Notes: a model not told the origin generated them from the sequence alone. Positions 21,376 to 31,615 are shown, counted from the first letter of the stretch. The stretch: 64,000 bases of DNA from Prolixibacteraceae bacterium (GCA_019720755.1 CP081303.1:1054001-1118000); one strand, 5' to 3'. Numbers and translations are program-made.

Positions 21376-23526
21376 TTACTTTGTAACAAATTCCCAAGAG
21401 ATATGTTTTGGTTGCCACTTGCCATTATTTATGATTTCAGTACTAGTTGAAGTTCCATCTCTCTTAAGTTTGATTAAACTATAGTCTCCCTTTTCATAAT
21501 TTAAAGAAGAGCCATCATCGTTATATAGTTCGAAAGAACCTGATTTGTTACCATATACACGAACTGTGATAGGGGTTTCTAATGTCCATTCAGATGTTTG
21601 TCTAATTTTAGGGATCATCGGAATGATTGCCCCGTCTTTTATGAAAAGAGGGATCTTATCTAATCCACATTGCACTGTTATCTTTCCACCTTCTCCAACA
21701 AGCTTTCCTGTGTAAAAGTCAAACCAACGCCCTTTAGGAAGAAGGACTTCACGCTTCTTTTGTCCTTCAAACATGGGTGCTACCAATATATAATCTCCCA
21801 TCATATATTGATCTTTAAGATCTTTGCTCGCTGTTTCTGCATATGGATTCTCCGTATCGTCTAACTTCTTGGATACCTTTATACCCCCTTTTATCTGATG
21901 GTCTACTAGTTCCATTGCTCTAAATGGAGGAGTTCCTTTCAAATAGTATTGCGCAAAAGTGGAATAAATATATGGTAGCAGTTGCATGCGAAGAAATGCA
22001 ACCTCTTGACAAGCCTCGTACACTTCAGGATAGCTCCATGGTTTGGTTCCATTGGCCCATGCATTTAACATCGCAATGGGAGCAAAACAGACAGACTGCA
22101 TTCTACGAACCCACTCTTCAGATGTTTTGCTCGCACGAACTTCGGGTGTCCATAGCACCCCTGAAAAACTAGAATTGATAAGTGCAGTGATAAAATCTTT
22201 ATGATTGTAGTAGTCATTGTAGATTACATAAGGATAAGATACGGAGCCTGCGTTGGCTGCACGAATCAGTCCGTAAGTACGTTCATTTTTTGAACGGTAT
22301 GCATCATTCGTTGTTTTCATTAAGAGAGTGCCATACGTTTGGCGCATCTGCTCTCCGTCTAACCCTGAAGGGAAAGTAGCATAATCGGGCCATAACCAAC
22401 GATCTAAACCATCCACTTCATCGATCTTAAACCCACTAATTCCTAAATCAAGTTGGTGTTTCTTAATGTGATTCTGAAATACTTTTTGTGCTTCAGGGAT
22501 GGTATAGTCAGGAATGGTCCCATTCCATACTGTGTGTGATCCGGTATATGGCTCCATCTTTTTGTCTAGATCCGATCCTGGCCATAGATATGGATTACAC
22601 CAAAGGTTGAGTCGTATGTGATCCTTCTTTAATAATTTCTGGGTAAACTGTTTTGGTGTAGGAAAACGAGTAGAATCCCACTCAAAAGTACATGGATAGG
22701 CTTTGCTATGCCAGCCTGGCTCTAGACCAATTACGTCAAGAGGAAATTTCTTCTTTTTGAAATTGTTGATCTCCTCAGTTACCTTTTTCTGGTTATACAT
22801 AGTAGGAGTTCGGTGCCAAAATCCCAATCCCCATTTAGGAGGTATGAATCCACCACCACAATAGAGGTTAAATTTTTGAACTACTTCCATCATGTTGTCA
22901 CCTGCAAAAAGGATTACATCGACTCCCGATTCTGGAACAATAATCTCGATATTGTCGGAATATGGCATAGGCTCCCATGTTGGGTCCATATTTCGATCTT
23001 TCACTACAGCAGGATTCTTTGCATTTTTGCGTACTCCTGTACCAACATAAACATCAATATATCGTGCTGCATTAATTAATACTCCGTATCCTTTGCTGGA
23101 TACAAAAAATGGAACAGGTGCATGGTTTCTCCCATTATCTACCCCATTGTAGTGGTCTACATGTAGACGAAATATTTGCCCTCTTCTTTTTACGGTTTTG
23201 AAGTTTAATCCTAAACCATAAATTTGCTCTTTGCGTTCTAAGGGAAAACTTAGATAGGTCTTTCCATTCTTTTGAGATATTTCAATCTCATTCTTTGAAA
23301 GAGGAAAAGCACTGTTTTTGAATGTTTTTAGTATCTCTGTCTTTGGAGAAGAACCGGAACTAGATAGAAGATCGTATGTTGGACTCTTTCGACTATCGTT
23401 TTTCCATACTCCGGGATAGACCTTTTTCCATTTTTTTGAGAGGTTCGATTGGTCTGCGTTTGTGCATCCCATAGCCAAAAAGAGTATCAATAATGGTAAT
23501 ATTATTGACTGGATTCTTTGTTTCAT
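21376..23526 (-). CDS. Glycoside hydrolase family 31 lipoprotein
   Basis: This 716-residue glycosidase has a lipoprotein signal (LPLLILFLAMGC). An N-terminal beta-sandwich (about 60-230) is followed by the TIM barrel, with GLGFWHRTPTMYNQ, then IGLEPGWHSKAY, then GISGFKIDEVDGLDRW where the aspartate of FKIDE is the likely nucleophile. Next comes LWTPEVRASKTSEEW, typical of the Bacteroidota GH31 subgroup that lacks the classical W-x-GD-N motif. C-terminal beta domains follow (FELYNDDGSSLNYEKG). It probably cleaves alpha-linked glucose, xylose or galactose from a glycan at the cell surface or in the periplasm. No SusC/SusD or other CAZyme is adjacent, so the substrate is unknown. Confidence 0.9.
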   Translation of the reverse strand: MKQRIQSIILPLLILFLAMGCTNADQSNLSKKWKKVYPGVWKNDSRKSPTYDLLSSSGSSPKTEILKTFKNSAFPLSKNEIEISQKNGKTYLSFPLERKEQIYGLGLNFKTVKRRGQIFRLHVDHYNGVDNGRNHAPVPFFVSSKGYGVLINAARYIDVYVGTGVRKNAKNPAVVKDRNMDPTWEPMPYSDNIEIIVPESGVDVILFAGDNMMEVVQKFNLYCGGGFIPPKWGLGFWHRTPTMYNQKKVTEEINNFKKKKFPLDVIGLEPGWHSKAYPCTFEWDSTRFPTPKQFTQKLLKKDHIRLNLWCNPYLWPGSDLDKKMEPYTGSHTVWNGTIPDYTIPEAQKVFQNHIKKHQLDLGISGFKIDEVDGLDRWLWPDYATFPSGLDGEQMRQTYGTLLMKTTNDAYRSKNERTYGLIRAANAGSVSYPYVIYNDYYNHKDFITALINSSFSGVLWTPEVRASKTSEEWVRRMQSVCFAPIAMLNAWANGTKPWSYPEVYEACQEVAFLRMQLLPYIYSTFAQYYLKGTPPFRAMELVDHQIKGGIKVSKKLDDTENPYAETASKDLKDQYMMGDYILVAPMFEGQKKREVLLPKGRWFDFYTGKLVGEGGKITVQCGLDKIPLFIKDGAIIPMIPKIRQTSEWTLETPITVRVYGNKSGSFELYNDDGSSLNYEKGDYSLIKLKRDGTSTSTEIINNGKWQPKHISWEFVTK

Positions 23527-23987
23527 AAGTTTGTTTTATCGTTTATTGTTCAATTTGATCCTTAAAAAACGTGATTTATATCCATATATACAATTTTTAT
23601 ATTGATTTAATTATAAATAAGTTGGATGTTTTGATTGTCGAAAATATCGCAAATGAGTTGTGTCGGTCCTCTGTATAGATCTGTCTGTGTACTAGATAAT
23701 AGGAGATAATAACGATCTCTTACGATATGGTTTGTTGTCGAGAATTTGATATCTTGTTTTATACAAGAGGTTTGTGTGAGTTTAAAGGTCTGTAATCTTA
23801 TTCTATATGTATGGGAGTCTCTTTTTTGAGAATATCGTGTTTTATTGATTTTACAAATTGATTGATCAACTGTTTATAGAAAAGATAGAATCTTAAAATT
23901 CCAGCAGGTGATAGAACATCTAAAAGAGGTATTGCATGAACGACAAGTAAAGCGAAACGATTTTCTTTTGAATAAGTAATCAAATAG

Positions 23988-24006
23988 CCCTTCGAGAAGC
24001 TCAGGG
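23988..24006. repeat. REP-like palindrome
   Basis: CCCTTCGAGAAGCTCAGGG is a 19-bp imperfect palindrome. It closely matches the widespread CCCTTCGACAAGCTCAGGG intergenic repeat of many bacteria. Confidence 0.65.
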
Positions 24007-24262
24007 TCCCTCTTTGATATAAAGGATGTTGGGACTGTTGAAGGATATGGATCTCTTTTGATGGCAAGAATACTGTAAACCAATATTTTGGGGAATCAAT
24101 TCAAATGCTAATTGGACTAATCTCAATAACATTCAACAACATTCAATATATTGAGATATCAAACGGAAAATAGGAGTTTCTTTTAGCCCAAGTGTTGACG
24201 CATCGTTTTGTTGTCATAACCCATTGTTGCTCTCTCCCCGAGAACCTTTGTTTCAGTTAGAT

Positions 24263-24281
24263 CCCTGAGCTTTGACAAGGG
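24263..24281. repeat. REP-like palindrome, inverse orientation
   Basis: CCCTGAGCTTTGACAAGGG is the complement-orientation form of the element at 23988 with two changes. The two copies in one intergenic gap could pair with each other in RNA. Confidence 0.6.
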
Positions 24282-24407
24282 CTCCATGATTGCACGATAC
24301 CTCGAGCAGTACTTGTCGTATTCAAGTTATTGATATGTCGAACGGAAGCAGTAGCTTTCCTTTCGTCTACCAGAGCACACAGGTCTATAATGGATATGAT
24401 ACAAAAA

Positions 24408-24432
24408 CAGCCACCTAAAAATTAGGTGGCTG
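24408..24432. terminator. Hairpin terminator of the HELGH lipoprotein gene
   Basis: CAGCCACCTA (24408-24417) pairs perfectly with TAGGTGGCTG (24423-24432). It lies about 40 bases beyond the minus-strand stop at 24470; the T-tract for that strand corresponds to the AAAAA before 24408. Confidence 0.75.
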
Positions 24433-24469
24433 AAAATCAAAAAATATCAACATATATGAATTTTGAGAT

Positions 24470-25363
24470 TTAGAAGTTCTTTAGTAGTGTTGCTAAGCTA
24501 CTATCGATCTTCTTTTCTGTAAGCGCGATGGCTTCAGAAGTTTTAAGCGTACTATTTGCGTTTCTAAAGGCAGCAACAAATTTCTTTAATCCGTCGATTT
24601 TCTTGTCGTTATAGAACTTCTTAGAAATGACATGAAGTTTATTTTGATACCATGCATAGTTGACTCCTGCAATACTTGAATAGTTAGCATCTAGCTCTTT
24701 TAATGTGGTATAGGCATTTGCATCATAAAGTAATGTCTCATTCAGAGAAGGGGCATACTCTAGTGTTTCTAATAGTTTAGGCTCTTTTGTTGCCACATAA
24801 CAGTGAAGGAATAGGTTGGCGAAAAGTTCATTAAAACTATTAGGGGTAATTTGTACATGGTCTGCAGCAGAAAGAACATGTCCTAACTCATGTACAACCA
24901 AAAGAGAGAAGAATTTTGACATATCTACCTCTTTATTGGCATTGTCGTAGATGAGATGTAACTCATTGTTCTGTTCTGGAGTCAACTTCGATTGATTTGG
25001 GATGGTACTTTTCCAAAAGTCATTATTGTCAAGAGTCATCACCACCTTGTTTTTGGATGGGATAGCATATGGCATTCCATAGAGCGTTTGTGTCTCTTTC
25101 TTCCAATCGTCTTTGTTTAGAACCAATACTGAGATACTTTGAGTCACAGGCTGAATATTTTCTCCATAGAAGGTGATGGCTTGTTTCATTCTGGTTGCTA
25201 CCTCTTGGATCTGAGATTCTGTGTAGCTGTTACTATATCTTATCTCTATATTTTTCTGCTTATGGCTCTTTAGGCTCGAAAGATTATCTTGATAGGTGGT
25301 TTTACTACATGAAAATGTGATGCAAAGAAGCAGTAAGATTGCAATGTTTAAAATATTCTTCAT
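24470..25363 (-). CDS. Putative zinc metallopeptidase lipoprotein (HELGH)
   Basis: The 297-residue protein has a lipoprotein signal (LLLCITFSC). The central helix carries SLLVVHELGHVLSAADH, with HExxH at residues 158-162. A second helix holds SFNELFANLFLH, whose glutamate at about 179 is placed like the third zinc ligand of gluzincins. Together these give a credible metallopeptidase site on a short, membrane-tethered enzyme. I cannot assign a MEROPS family. A YGMPYAIPSKNKVVM strand precedes the active helix. The gene is alone and followed by a strong hairpin. Its substrate is unknown. Confidence 0.72.
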   Translation of the reverse strand: MKNILNIAILLLLCITFSCSKTTYQDNLSSLKSHKQKNIEIRYSNSYTESQIQEVATRMKQAITFYGENIQPVTQSISVLVLNKDDWKKETQTLYGMPYAIPSKNKVVMTLDNNDFWKSTIPNQSKLTPEQNNELHLIYDNANKEVDMSKFFSLLVVHELGHVLSAADHVQITPNSFNELFANLFLHCYVATKEPKLLETLEYAPSLNETLLYDANAYTTLKELDANYSSIAGVNYAWYQNKLHVISKKFYNDKKIDGLKKFVAAFRNANSTLKTSEAIALTEKKIDSSLATLLKNF

Positions 25364-25689
25364 ATAATTATTCTTAGACTTTTTTATAATACTCCTTTAC
25401 CTTGTAAGTATTCAAAAGAGACAAATAATTACAGTGACTAATAAATATTATCATAATATTTGTTGGGATTGATCTTTTTTGTTGTAATATGTTTGTGTTT
25501 AGTGTGGTATGGGTCTTTTTTCGTCATTGTTTTATCTGTTTTTATTGCTATGGTTCCATATGATATTGCGATAAATAATATCCTAGCATAGCAAAAAAGT
25601 AAGCATCGTTCAATTAAGTTGATCCTAGTTAGAGGTGTTATTGACGAATTATCTTTATTTTTGAATTACAACCTAGCCTAAGAGGGTAT
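25364..25689. other. Divergent intergenic region
   Basis: This AT-rich spacer lies between the minus-strand HELGH lipoprotein and the plus-strand YD-like protein. It must hold both promoters. I see no clear motif or small gene. Confidence 0.5.
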
Positions 25690-26613
25690 ATGGAAACTGC
25701 TTTAACTTATAAAATATCGATATTGTTACTCCTTGTGCCTTTTTTTGGGGTAGCTAAGCGTAATGATTGGAATAGAGACAATCTAAAAGGAAAGGTAGTA
25801 TCCTTTACTGAGGTTGCTTATCGTTTAGAAAAACAAAACAATCGCTTTATTAAATCGATTAAAGCGTGGCAATATATGGAGTATGACACGAAATCAATTT
25901 ATGATTTTCAAGGAAATAAGGTAGAGGAGTTATTCTTTGGCTATGATGGAGGTGTGGAGAAGAGATGTGTCTACTCTTTCAATAAAGATAATCTACCTAC
26001 TACAAACTTGTGTTACGATAGACAAGGAACTATTCGTCATAAAACATGTTACGACTATAACGAACAAAATTGTCTTGTATCAAAAACCTGTTGGAGAGAA
26101 GATACACTGTTTTCTAAATCCGATTATCGATACAATACGGAGTTTCAATTGAAAGAGGTGAAAGTTCGGTATTATTATTCCCAAAAGATGAATCACACAA
26201 TGCCAGAATGGAGTGATAAAGGAGCTTCTGTTTCATTCTATTATTACGATGAAAAGGCAACGCTGTATGAACGAATTGAATATAAAAGAAAAGATAGTCT
26301 TACGATAGAAGTACGATACAATGGTAATGGAAAGATTATAGGACGCAATTTCTGTACCTATGACGACCATGGTCATGAATTGGATTACTCTTCCTATGAC
26401 TATGATGAACAAACACAGGAACAACACCTATCTGAATATGATCCGTATGGTAATATTATGGAATCCTACTGGTTTACGGATGATGGAGATATCATGAACT
26501 ATCATAGTTATTCGTATGAATATGATGCATATGGAAACTGGACTAAACAATACATTACAAATGATGATCAATTTTACTATCTTGTGGAGAGAGAGTATTC
26601 GTATGAAGAATAA
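25690..26613 (+). CDS. Secreted protein with YD/RHS-like degenerate repeats
   Basis: The 307-residue protein has an N-terminal hydrophobic signal (ISILLLLVPFFGVAK). The rest is a run of tyrosine- and aspartate-rich strands such as YDFQGNKVEELFFGYDG, YDRQGTIRHKTCYDYNE, YDDHGHELDYSSYDYDE and YDPYGNIMESYW. Each looks like an RHS/YD-type unit (Y-D-x-x-G-N). Short proteins of this kind occur widely in Bacteroidota without a known function. It lacks the RHS core and any toxin tip, so a toxin role is unlikely. No partner is adjacent. Confidence 0.65.
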   Translation: METALTYKISILLLLVPFFGVAKRNDWNRDNLKGKVVSFTEVAYRLEKQNNRFIKSIKAWQYMEYDTKSIYDFQGNKVEELFFGYDGGVEKRCVYSFNKDNLPTTNLCYDRQGTIRHKTCYDYNEQNCLVSKTCWREDTLFSKSDYRYNTEFQLKEVKVRYYYSQKMNHTMPEWSDKGASVSFYYYDEKATLYERIEYKRKDSLTIEVRYNGNGKIIGRNFCTYDDHGHELDYSSYDYDEQTQEQHLSEYDPYGNIMESYWFTDDGDIMNYHSYSYEYDAYGNWTKQYITNDDQFYYLVEREYSYEE

Positions 26614-26889
26614 ACTTTCCGTGAGATCTCTTCTTCTTGTAATGAACTCTTTTAACGTTTTTGATTTAATGCCTAAATGAACATGCATCATTGATTTACC
26701 ATGTAAGGCTATTTTTCTTATATCTTGGCCTTGTTCGAAGTGAGGTATCGGTCTATTATTGTAATTGTTTATCCCCATTTTTGTCGTTTTATGATGAGTT
26801 AATGGGGTGAAAATCCATACAAATAGGTATTCTGTTGAAATTGTAATCTAGATACATTTGTTTCCTTAAATTAATAATGTTTCTTGATT

Positions 26890-27876
26890 ATGAAATCTAT
26901 TTTAAAAAGTGATCAGTTTCGTGAGAAGGTTCGGGTGAAATATCATAAAGATGGATTTGATAAACCAACCTTTGAGGATACAGAGATTGTTTATTCAGAA
27001 GACCACTACCATACTAAGTTAAGAGGTGTGTCTTTTAATGGATTGAAGATGACAATGCGTGAAGACTCTTTTGAGATTCCACTCAAGATGGAGGTGGAAC
27101 ATGATTTCCATTTTCTAAAGTTGCATTTTGAGATGGAGGGCTCAAGCCTCTATATTCCAAAGAATAGTGGAAGTACCATGGTGGATATTCCTGGGGGACA
27201 CTACAATTTCTTCTTTCTTCCAAAGGTGAAAGGGGAGCTGCATTATAAACCGAAGTATCGTAGAACATTAGAAATTATATTCTCTGAGAACTATATCAAT
27301 AACTATTTCCAACCGATACTAAACAAACAATTTAAAGAGTTTGCAAGGAAGATGAAGGATAGGGAACCGGTGCTTCTCTTTGAGAAGAGTCGTATCATTC
27401 CCAATCATATGAAAGATATTATAGAGCAGATCATTCGTTGCGATTTTCCAAATGAACTAAAAGAGGTCTATTTTATATCGAAGATTAATGAGCTAATATC
27501 TAATTTCTTGTATGAGGCGGCTCATTCTGTTGAATCAGAAGTTCCAAATGAGATTATTAATGCAAAGGAGATATTGAAGAAAGAGTATGATAATCCCCCA
27601 ACAATTCTTTTGTTATCTCGAAGAATCGGGATCAATCAGAGTAAGTTGAAAAAAGATTTTAAATACCATTTTAATAAAACGATATATGCTTTTATTACCG
27701 AGACAAGGATGCAGATAGCATTGTTGTTGATAAAGAGAAATCAATCTTCAATTGCAGAGATATCGCATCATGTGGGATATAAGAATCCCCAACATTTTAC
27801 TGTTGCTTTCAAAAAGTACTTTGGGTATCTGCCAAGCGAACAGAAGAGAAGGAATCTCTTGGATTCCTCCTCTTGA
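26890..27876 (+). CDS. AraC-family transcriptional regulator, PchR-like
   Basis: The C-terminal ~100 residues form two helix-turn-helix motifs of AraC type: TILLLSRRIGINQSKLKKDF, then IAEISHHVGYKNPQHFTVAF and FGYLPSEQKR. The N-terminal ~200 residues are a ligand-binding region resembling PchR-type regulators. I chose the ATG at 26890 over the TTG at 26884. Its stop is 12 bases from the convergent stop of the TonB-dependent siderophore receptor, and a PepSY protein lies beyond. This is the usual layout for siderophore-responsive control, so it probably senses a ferric siderophore and activates the receptor gene. Confidence 0.87.
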   Translation: MKSILKSDQFREKVRVKYHKDGFDKPTFEDTEIVYSEDHYHTKLRGVSFNGLKMTMREDSFEIPLKMEVEHDFHFLKLHFEMEGSSLYIPKNSGSTMVDIPGGHYNFFFLPKVKGELHYKPKYRRTLEIIFSENYINNYFQPILNKQFKEFARKMKDREPVLLFEKSRIIPNHMKDIIEQIIRCDFPNELKEVYFISKINELISNFLYEAAHSVESEVPNEIINAKEILKKEYDNPPTILLLSRRIGINQSKLKKDFKYHFNKTIYAFITETRMQIALLLIKRNQSSIAEISHHVGYKNPQHFTVAFKKYFGYLPSEQKRRNLLDSSS

Positions 27877-27887
27877 ATTGGTTGCTC

Positions 27888-30215
27888 TTAAAATTTATAA
27901 GAGACTGTAACAATGAAGTTTCTGTTCTTTTGTGGTTGAATATAGGTGCCCATGTTTGCCCAATAGTTTTGATTTGTAAGATTGTTGCCTTTCAGCCCAA
28001 TGCGCATACTGTTTGTGTCGTAGAATAGACTTGCATTTAGTACGGAGTATCCAGGAACGGTGATACTATTTCTGTCGTCGAGGTATGAGTCGCTAATATA
28101 GTTTCCTCCAAATCCAAATCCCAAATGATGTAGGATGCCTCGAGGTGCTTTATAGGAGAGCCAATAGTTGTAGGAATTTTCAGGGGTTGCATATGGAGCA
28201 TTTCCTATGATGGACTTGTCTCCTTCGATAAATCTACTTTTATTATAAGCATATCCTGCCATCACATTCATCCCTTGGAAAGGAGCCGCATTTAGTTCTA
28301 CTTCGAATCCTTTGCTTGACTTTTTTCCATCTTGTACCTGCGTGTATTGGTTCTTTTCTCGAACCCAACGCACCACATCATTTACGGTGATATTGTAGTA
28401 GCTTATGGTACTGTTTAGTTTTTTGTTAAACAATGAGATTTTTAATCCTCCTTCGTATTGTAATGCCTCTTCTGGTTTTAGAGGGACCTCTCTTTGAGAG
28501 GTGATAGAAGGCGTGATATTCTTAAAACCACTCATATAGTTCCCAAAAAGAGTTAGATGATTTTTACACAGTTTTAATACCGCACCAAATTTCGGAGACA
28601 CTTGGTTTTGTGTATAGTCTTGTTCTATATCTACATAATGGTCGTATCGAATACTTGCCATCACCGATAGATATTTTGTGAGATCGATGATATCGGAACC
28701 ATAGAGAGCCATGTTCTGTTGCTTGCGTTGACCAATACGGAATGCTTGGATTTCAGAAAGCATTTGGTTGTATTTATTCACATTGAAGTCTTTTACTGGG
28801 GCAGTATACCCAATGGTGTCATAAATAACTTGTGACCTGCGAAAGGGAGTTCTAAGGTATGTATAATCTGCCCCAATCAAGACCCTATTCTTTAATCCTG
28901 CCATTCGAAATGATCCCGTAATATTTTGTTGAATTTCTGTGTTGATAAATTGACTGGTTATCTTCATAATTCGTCTCTTGCTGTCTGCATCATTAAAGAA
29001 GTCAAGAAAGAGATAGTTGGTGGTATTATCGGTTTGAGAACTTGAGATAAGGGTCTCTGATTTCCAATTGTCACTTAACTTATAGGTAAGCTTACCAAAA
29101 ACGGTGAATGCTTTATTTTCACTGTTTAGATAATCGCTACCATATGACTTTTTGAAGTCATATTTTAACTCATCGAGATGGTTTATCTTCGCGCGCCCAA
29201 CATTAAAGAATGTTGCAGGACCAGTGCGGTTGTATATCTCTGTTTCAAGATCTAGTTGCAATCTGTCATTGGGTTTGTAGGTAAGACTAGGGTTCACAAA
29301 AAATGAATTGGTTCTTCCATAATCTTGAAAACTATGTTCTGCATGTTTTGCAGAGGTAATACGAAACAACACCTTCTGTGCTTTGTCGAGAGGTGTGTTA
29401 TAGTCTAATGTCAAGCGTGAGAGTTCGTATGAACCTGTACTGTACGACACCTCTCCCTTTCTTTTTGCATGAGGCTTCTTGGTTACTCTATTTACCAATC
29501 CCCCATAAGAGGTTACCACACTTGTTCCAAAAAGTGTTCCTGTTGGTCCTTTGACGACCTCAATTCGTTCGAGGTTGATGGGATCGGTTCCTGTTTTAAA
29601 TGCTGTAGACATACCGTTCCTCATTGCAATGTCGGCACTAAAACCTCTAATATTAAGTGTCATACCAAGTCCACCAGACCCGATGCCTTGCATGGCATTG
29701 GTGACACCCGCAGTGTTTTGTAGCGACGACTGTATATTGGTAGCCTGTATGTCTTCTAGAAATTGAGACGTAACCACAGAGTATACCTGCGGATTTTCTA
29801 AGTTTTTGAGAGGCATCTTGGATACATATTCTGTTTTTTCCCGCATATAGGGTCTTTTATCGGATTGTATCTTTACCTCATCAAGCTCTTCTATGCTAGG
29901 TTGCATGGTGATGGTTCCGAGGTCTATCTTTTGATCGAATAGATTTAGAGGGATCACCTTCTTCTTAAACCCTACTGATGTTAGTTTCACCTGATAGTTA
30001 CCATAAGGAATCCCTTTGATTTGAAACTGCCCTTCTTGATCTGTTACCGAGACAATCTTATTGCGTTTTACTTCAATATAGACATCGTTTAGTTTATCCC
30101 CATTGGTGGAGCGCACTGTACCACTTATTTCTCCTATCCTTGTTTGGCTATGTGCTGTAAGGTTTGATAGGACAAAAAAGATGAAAAATAGATATAGATA
30201 ATTTTTTGTATTCAT
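27888..30215 (-). CDS. TonB-dependent siderophore receptor
   Basis: The 775-residue outer-membrane receptor has a signal peptide (SNLTAHSQ). A carboxypeptidase-regulatory-like domain (about 30-115, SGTVRSTNGDKLNDVYIEV) is followed by the plug (about 130-260, TSQFLEDIQATNIQ, LNIRGFSADIAMRNG, RIEVVKGPTGTLFG). A 22-strand barrel ends in the aromatic FIVTVSYKF. The plug motifs are those of FhuA/FpvA-type ferric siderophore receptors. Energy would come from TonB-ExbBD, not encoded here. The AraC-type regulator ends 12 bases away on the other strand, and a divergent PepSY gene starts 285 bases from its ATG, so iron acquisition is the likely theme. Confidence 0.92.
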   Translation of the reverse strand: MNTKNYLYLFFIFFVLSNLTAHSQTRIGEISGTVRSTNGDKLNDVYIEVKRNKIVSVTDQEGQFQIKGIPYGNYQVKLTSVGFKKKVIPLNLFDQKIDLGTITMQPSIEELDEVKIQSDKRPYMREKTEYVSKMPLKNLENPQVYSVVTSQFLEDIQATNIQSSLQNTAGVTNAMQGIGSGGLGMTLNIRGFSADIAMRNGMSTAFKTGTDPINLERIEVVKGPTGTLFGTSVVTSYGGLVNRVTKKPHAKRKGEVSYSTGSYELSRLTLDYNTPLDKAQKVLFRITSAKHAEHSFQDYGRTNSFFVNPSLTYKPNDRLQLDLETEIYNRTGPATFFNVGRAKINHLDELKYDFKKSYGSDYLNSENKAFTVFGKLTYKLSDNWKSETLISSSQTDNTTNYLFLDFFNDADSKRRIMKITSQFINTEIQQNITGSFRMAGLKNRVLIGADYTYLRTPFRRSQVIYDTIGYTAPVKDFNVNKYNQMLSEIQAFRIGQRKQQNMALYGSDIIDLTKYLSVMASIRYDHYVDIEQDYTQNQVSPKFGAVLKLCKNHLTLFGNYMSGFKNITPSITSQREVPLKPEEALQYEGGLKISLFNKKLNSTISYYNITVNDVVRWVREKNQYTQVQDGKKSSKGFEVELNAAPFQGMNVMAGYAYNKSRFIEGDKSIIGNAPYATPENSYNYWLSYKAPRGILHHLGFGFGGNYISDSYLDDRNSITVPGYSVLNASLFYDTNSMRIGLKGNNLTNQNYWANMGTYIQPQKNRNFIVTVSYKF

Positions 30216-30499
30216 TGTCTTTATTTAAAATAATTAAAAATAATAGACAAAAGTATTGTTTCGATCATTCCATTATTAACGGGAAAAGAACAAAAAATGA
30301 CGTAAAAGGAAATTGTTGATATTGACCGTATTGCGTTGTTTTTACTTCGGATATCGTTATATATTGGTTTTGTTGTTTCTCTATTTTAGTTGCGACAAAA
30401 GATATCCTTTATCTGTCAAGATGGATACACACCCCTTACTTGTTGAGGAGAAACGATGGTTGTGTACCGGACGAAATGTGTAACATAATAAACGAATGT

Positions 30500-31615
30500 A
30501 TGAAGTCATTTAATTGGAGAAAAATAAACAGAAAACTACATCTATGGATCGGACTCTCTTCCGGGCTTATATTATTCATTGTATCGCTGTCAGGTACCAT
30601 GTTTGTGTTTGCTGATGAGGTGATTGACTGGTGTGCAGGAGATGCTAAATATGTTCAAGTGGAGGAAGGGCAAAAGAAGCTTCCCCCCTCTGTATTGATT
30701 GCCTCTTTCCATGAAAGATATCCAGAACGTGGCATATTCTATTTCGATACCTATAAAAAGAGAGAACGCTCTTTTCGTGTTGCATCCAATAGAGACAAGA
30801 AAGATTTTGCTTATACCTATATCAATCCTTATACTGGAGACGTAATAAAGACCTCTCGATCATATTGGTTCTTTTATACGGTGGCTGCTCGAATCCATGC
30901 CCATTTTATGGTTCCTAAATATGGCCATTATATCGTATCGTATGCCACCTTGTTATTCTTTTTTGAACTATTAGGTGGTTTGATCCTTTGGTATCCTAGA
31001 AGATGGAATCGCTCTTCTCGCAAATCATCATTTACAGTGAAATTAGGAGGTAAATTGCAACGAAAGTTCTACGATATTCATAAGGTTATCGGGTTTTATG
31101 TACTTGTCCCTTCATTGATAATCTGCATCACTGGTTTGTGTATGGGATTCCCGAGTTGGAATAAGATCGCTCAATCTTCTTTTGACGGAACTACAGGGGT
31201 TTGGAAAAAGTCGAGGGAGTATATGCCTAAATATGAGGAGAATCGAAAGAGATTGGATCTGGATAATATTGTTAGCAAATTGCAAGATGATAACTCTACG
31301 GCGGAAGTCTTGCGAGTAGGATTACCGTTTATGAATCCAAATCAGACATATTATATGATAATTCAAGGGGCATGGATTGGGATTAAATGCTTCGATGATG
31401 CGGAGTTGTTCTATGTGAATCGCTATAATGGCAAACGGATCGTGTTTCCAGAAAGACTAATCCGTGCGTTTGAGGTGGATCAGGTAATTTTTAATTTTCA
31501 TGTAGGTCACTGGATGGGACTATGGGGAAAGATTTTCACGTTTATTATTGGTCTTATTATGACCTCAATGCCTGTAACAGGTTTTGTGATATGGCTCAAT
31601 AGAAGAAGAGATTAG
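30500..31615 (+). CDS. PepSY-associated membrane protein (iron-uptake type)
   Basis: This 371-residue inner-membrane protein starts at MKSFNWRKINRKLHLW. The HLWIGLSSGLILFIVSLSG helix is the hallmark first membrane segment of the PepSY_TM family. Further helices are near residues 155-180 (YATLLFFFELLGGLILWYP), 195-220 (KVIGFYVLVPSLIICITGL) and 345-370 at the end (FTFIIGLIMTSMPVTGF). Histidines in the helices (HLW, HAHF, HVGHWMG) suggest haem or metal binding as in PiuB-like siderophore reductases. It is divergent from the receptor, so it may reduce imported ferric siderophore. I preferred the 30500 ATG to an upstream in-frame start at 30440 because it begins next to the conserved motif. Confidence 0.87.
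   Translation: MKSFNWRKINRKLHLWIGLSSGLILFIVSLSGTMFVFADEVIDWCAGDAKYVQVEEGQKKLPPSVLIASFHERYPERGIFYFDTYKKRERSFRVASNRDKKDFAYTYINPYTGDVIKTSRSYWFFYTVAARIHAHFMVPKYGHYIVSYATLLFFFELLGGLILWYPRRWNRSSRKSSFTVKLGGKLQRKFYDIHKVIGFYVLVPSLIICITGLCMGFPSWNKIAQSSFDGTTGVWKKSREYMPKYEENRKRLDLDNIVSKLQDDNSTAEVLRVGLPFMNPNQTYYMIIQGAWIGIKCFDDAELFYVNRYNGKRIVFPERLIRAFEVDQVIFNFHVGHWMGLWGKIFTFIIGLIMTSMPVTGFVIWLNRRRD

Larger units (their letters stand above)
23527..24407. other. Intergenic region with REP-like palindromes
   Basis: About 880 bases have no gene; the minus-strand frames at 23798-24083 are translations of the repeat (they read RDPELLEG, the usual by-product of such palindromes). Two REP-like palindromes are present at 23988 and 24263. 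Confidence 0.6.

Noticed and set aside
23798-24083. Overlapping minus-strand frames of 69 and 89 codons
   Set aside because: They are translations of a REP-like palindrome region (RDPELLEG signature) and overlap each other in different frames.
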